From: Amphimedon queenslandica
Taxonomy: Eukaryota > Porifera > Demospongiae > Haplosclerida > Niphatidae
DNA: 32,469 nt
Assembly: GCF_000090795.2 (NCBI RefSeq)
Contig: NW_003546531.1
Coordinates: 55,006-87,474 of the forward strand
Reading direction: 5' to 3'
The notes beneath the pieces were generated by a model. It did no database searches and was not told the DNA's origin. It was given only the letters and a program-made list of their open reading frames with translations. This document shows, in pieces, positions 30,842 to 32,469 of the stretch; position 1 is the stretch's first letter; each line of letters begins with the position of its first letter. A program made the position numbers and the translations under genes.

Positions 30842-30855
30842 GTCCGGGTCACCAA
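30842..30855 (-). other. Primer-binding site of the gypsy element
   Basis: The minus strand next to the 5' LTR reads TTGGTGACCCGGAC. TGGTGACCC complements the 3' end of a tRNA ending GGGTCACCA, which matches the tRNA-Trp primer reported for CsRn1-type elements (from memory). Confidence 0.6.
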
Positions 30856-31142
30856 TGTTGAGTTGTTAATAATTAGAAATTAATTAACAAAACTCAACTG
30901 TAAATGTATGTGTTAACGCACTTAATAATAACAGATGAGAGTTAGAGTGGAAGAGACATTGGATATTAATAATGATGAAATTGATAAGCACAATATGTAT
31001 GTGAGCAAGATATGTGTGTGATTATTGACTTATCGATAGGGATAGTCGCGAGAATTGAATGAGAGTTGGATGAGAGTCTGATAGGAGATCAAGAGGAGAT
31101 CGAGTGTTAAGAATTTGAAAATGATGAGTGTTTGAGAATTTA
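30856..31142 (-). repeat. 5' LTR of the gypsy element, interrupted
   Basis: 287 bases corresponding to 26410 to about 26698 of the 3' LTR. It breaks at AATTTA, where a PIF/Harbinger element begins; the other 137 or so bases should lie beyond the window. Confidence 0.88.
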
Positions 31143-31401
31143 GGCCTTGTTTACATGAATACGACTTGTGATAAAAAACGCAATAACTTACTTATAGATT
31201 ATAGTTGCATTTACATGGAAACGACTTAAAACGAGTCAAAACTGAACACAAAACCAGTGAAAACGAAAACGGCTTTGAAAGTGGAAACATTAGAAAACGA
31301 TACTCGAACAGAAATCTTGTAAATAAAGTATACGAAACACTATCCTGAAACAGATAAATTTATGGGCGGTATTTGGGAGTGGTTATGCAAAATAATTAAA
31401 C

Positions 31402-31959
31402 ATGGAGAAAAAGGTACTAGCTATTTTCTACACTATTGTGCTGCTCTCTTCTCTCGCCCTGAAGTTGAATGCTGAAATTGTAGCTTACACTGTGATGTAT
31501 TATAAACAGAGGCAAGGTACTAGCTATTTTCTAAACTAATGTGCTGCTCTCTTCTCTTGCCCTGAAGTTGAATGCTAAAATTGTAGCTTACACTGCACGT
31601 ATTATAAACAAAGGCAACTGTTAGCTAAAGATTTACACTTATTGGACGGATATAAATGCAGGAATAATAAGGCAGCTCGCAAGTTAAAGAGACTAAGGAG
31701 ATTTTGCGTGAAGCCTGGGAGGGCTACAGCATGGTGGGACAATTTTGCAGCTGAGGTAGTTGTTGAAGAGGAGTGGAAGGAAAATTTTAATATTTCTCAG
31801 TGTAATTTTTACAAGTTATGTGATGAGCTCCGGACCTTCATATAAAGAAAGGAAACAGTTATGCGTTCATCTATAGATGTTGAGAGGCAGGTAGCAATGA
31901 CTTTATACTACCTTTCTGCTGAAGGCAGACTTTGTAAAACTGCCAATGCATTTGGTTAA
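31402..31959 (+). pseudogene. PIF/Harbinger transposase N-terminal part, decayed
   Basis: The ATG at 31402 opens MEKKVLAIFYTIVLLSSLAL, the typical hydrophobic lead of this group. The frame is then disrupted by a 103-base duplication. From 31642: AARKLKRLRRFCVKPGRATA, WWDNFAAEVVVEEEWKENFN and YKLCDELRTFI. A TAA follows near 31843, then VERQVAMTLYYLSAEGRLCK and TANAFG, stop at 31957-31959. These match the N-terminal region of HARBI1-like transposases; the DDE core would lie further right and is not seen before the window ends. Confidence 0.75.
31411..31616. repeat. 103-base tandem duplication in the Harbinger coding region
   Basis: AAGGTACTAGCTATTTTCTA starts the copy at 31411; the second begins at 31514 and ends near 31616. 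The copies differ at about ten positions. 103 is not a multiple of three, so the duplication breaks the frame. Confidence 0.85.
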
Positions 31960-32469
31960 TCTCAGTTCTTTTTTCTTTTTGCTGTACTGAGTATTTTTAT
32001 TTGGCTGTAGATCTAAAATTATTTATTGTATTACAGCAATTTTTATTGCAAATTTTATATAGGTGAAAACTATAATTATCATTACTATAACATGAGTACA
32101 TAACAATAGGCATAACCCTATATCATTAACTGGCCAAAAGACAGCCTTGTGAGGCATGGAGTATTCTACTATAGAAATAAACTTTCATGCAGGACTTTGG
32201 TTTTGCAAAAGTAGCTTGTAACAATTTTAAATTCTTGCTGTGAGGAGATTAAAACCAGCCCAACTCATGACAACATGTTCTACAGGTACAACTTTTCGGC
32301 TATGACTTTACTCTTAAAATTAAATTTTGCTTATGTAGCTTTTTGCCATGTTAAAATAATATTCATTAGAATATGTGGCATGTAATTATTATTATGGGAA
32401 ATCACACTAGCTCTGTACAGGCATTTGCAAGCATATCAATCATATGCAAGTTGATATATTATTTAGGAA
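31960..32469. other. No recognisable gene (inside the Harbinger element)
   Basis: AT-rich, no transposase core motif in any frame; either an intron or a deleted interior. Confidence 0.45.

Larger units (their letters stand above)
26410..31142 (-). mobile_element. Ty3/gypsy LTR retrotransposon, CsRn1-like, decayed
   Basis: On the minus strand: 5' LTR (31142 to 30856, cut by a later insertion), primer-binding site, gag, protease, reverse transcriptase, RNase H, integrase, purine-rich tract and 3' LTR (26835 to 26410). The LTRs agree at about nine bases in ten, so the insertion is old. The gag type ([19 protein letters not shown]), the unusual CxxH...C zinc motif and the primer site TGGTGACCC point to the CsRn1 group; the clade call is from memory. 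Stops and shifts break every domain. Confidence 0.88.
31143..32469 (+). mobile_element. PIF/Harbinger DNA transposon, left part (continues beyond window)
   Basis: It starts GGCCTTGTTTACATG right after TTA (31140-31142), which fits the 3-base TWA target of this superfamily and sits inside the gypsy LTR. It carries a Harbinger-type transposase frame. The right terminus is outside the window, so the duplication cannot be confirmed. Confidence 0.75.

Noticed and set aside
30835-30855. Gag start at the top of its open frame
   Set aside because: The frame there begins with TTG inside the primer-binding site; the first real ATG is at 30834.

Overview
The window is AT-rich eukaryotic DNA. Introns are short (about 40-60 bases) with GT-AG borders, there is no bacterial-style gene packing, and decayed transposons dominate. 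The mix (a CsRn1-like Ty3/gypsy element, Penelope with a GIY-YIG domain, animal-type EnSpm/CACTA, PIF/Harbinger, and a RecQ-helicase plus DUF6589 element) fits an early-branching metazoan. A demosponge is my best guess, a cnidarian second; this is inference, since no host marker gene is complete. One run of 83 Ns marks a scaffold gap.

Layout. 1-310: a palindromic repeat and a two-copy tandem repeat. 370-1190: fragments of a possible host gene (minus). About 2430-8460: a putative EnSpm/CACTA element with a multi-exon BEN-domain gene (minus, 2919-4201) head-to-head with a Tnp2-type transposase (plus, about 4273-6750). Both ends carry similar GTTGTNACAA-type repeats. A small TATA-preceded two-exon candidate (7454-8074) lies inside. 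8979-13852: an element with imperfect ~75-base terminal inverted repeats, carrying a decayed RecQ-like helicase (plus) convergent with a decayed DUF6589 protein (minus), probably Academ-like. About 14180-14656: remains of an Ulp1/C48 cysteine peptidase. 15092-16108: a large inverted repeat around the N gap. 16625-16814: a MITE-like repeat. 16879-18750: a second, decayed CACTA transposase interrupted by a tRNA-like sequence; a recent partial inverted copy sits at 21427-21803. 19325-22760: diverged non-coding repeat copies. 22905-23310: a Ty1/copia tail. 24677-26355: a decayed Penelope-like element (minus). 26410-31142: a nearly full-length decayed gypsy retrotransposon (minus). 31143 to the window end: a PIF/Harbinger element inserted in the gypsy 5' LTR, with TTA as the likely target site.

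Almost every protein signature belongs to a mobile element and most reading frames are broken. Exceptions worth attention are the BEN gene, whose exons splice in one phase almost throughout, and the candidate at 7562-8074. The two most interesting systems are the helicase/DUF6589 element and the BEN/Tnp2 pairing, where the BEN protein could be the element's own terminal-repeat-binding factor. All exon and repeat borders were read by eye; identity figures are hand estimates.
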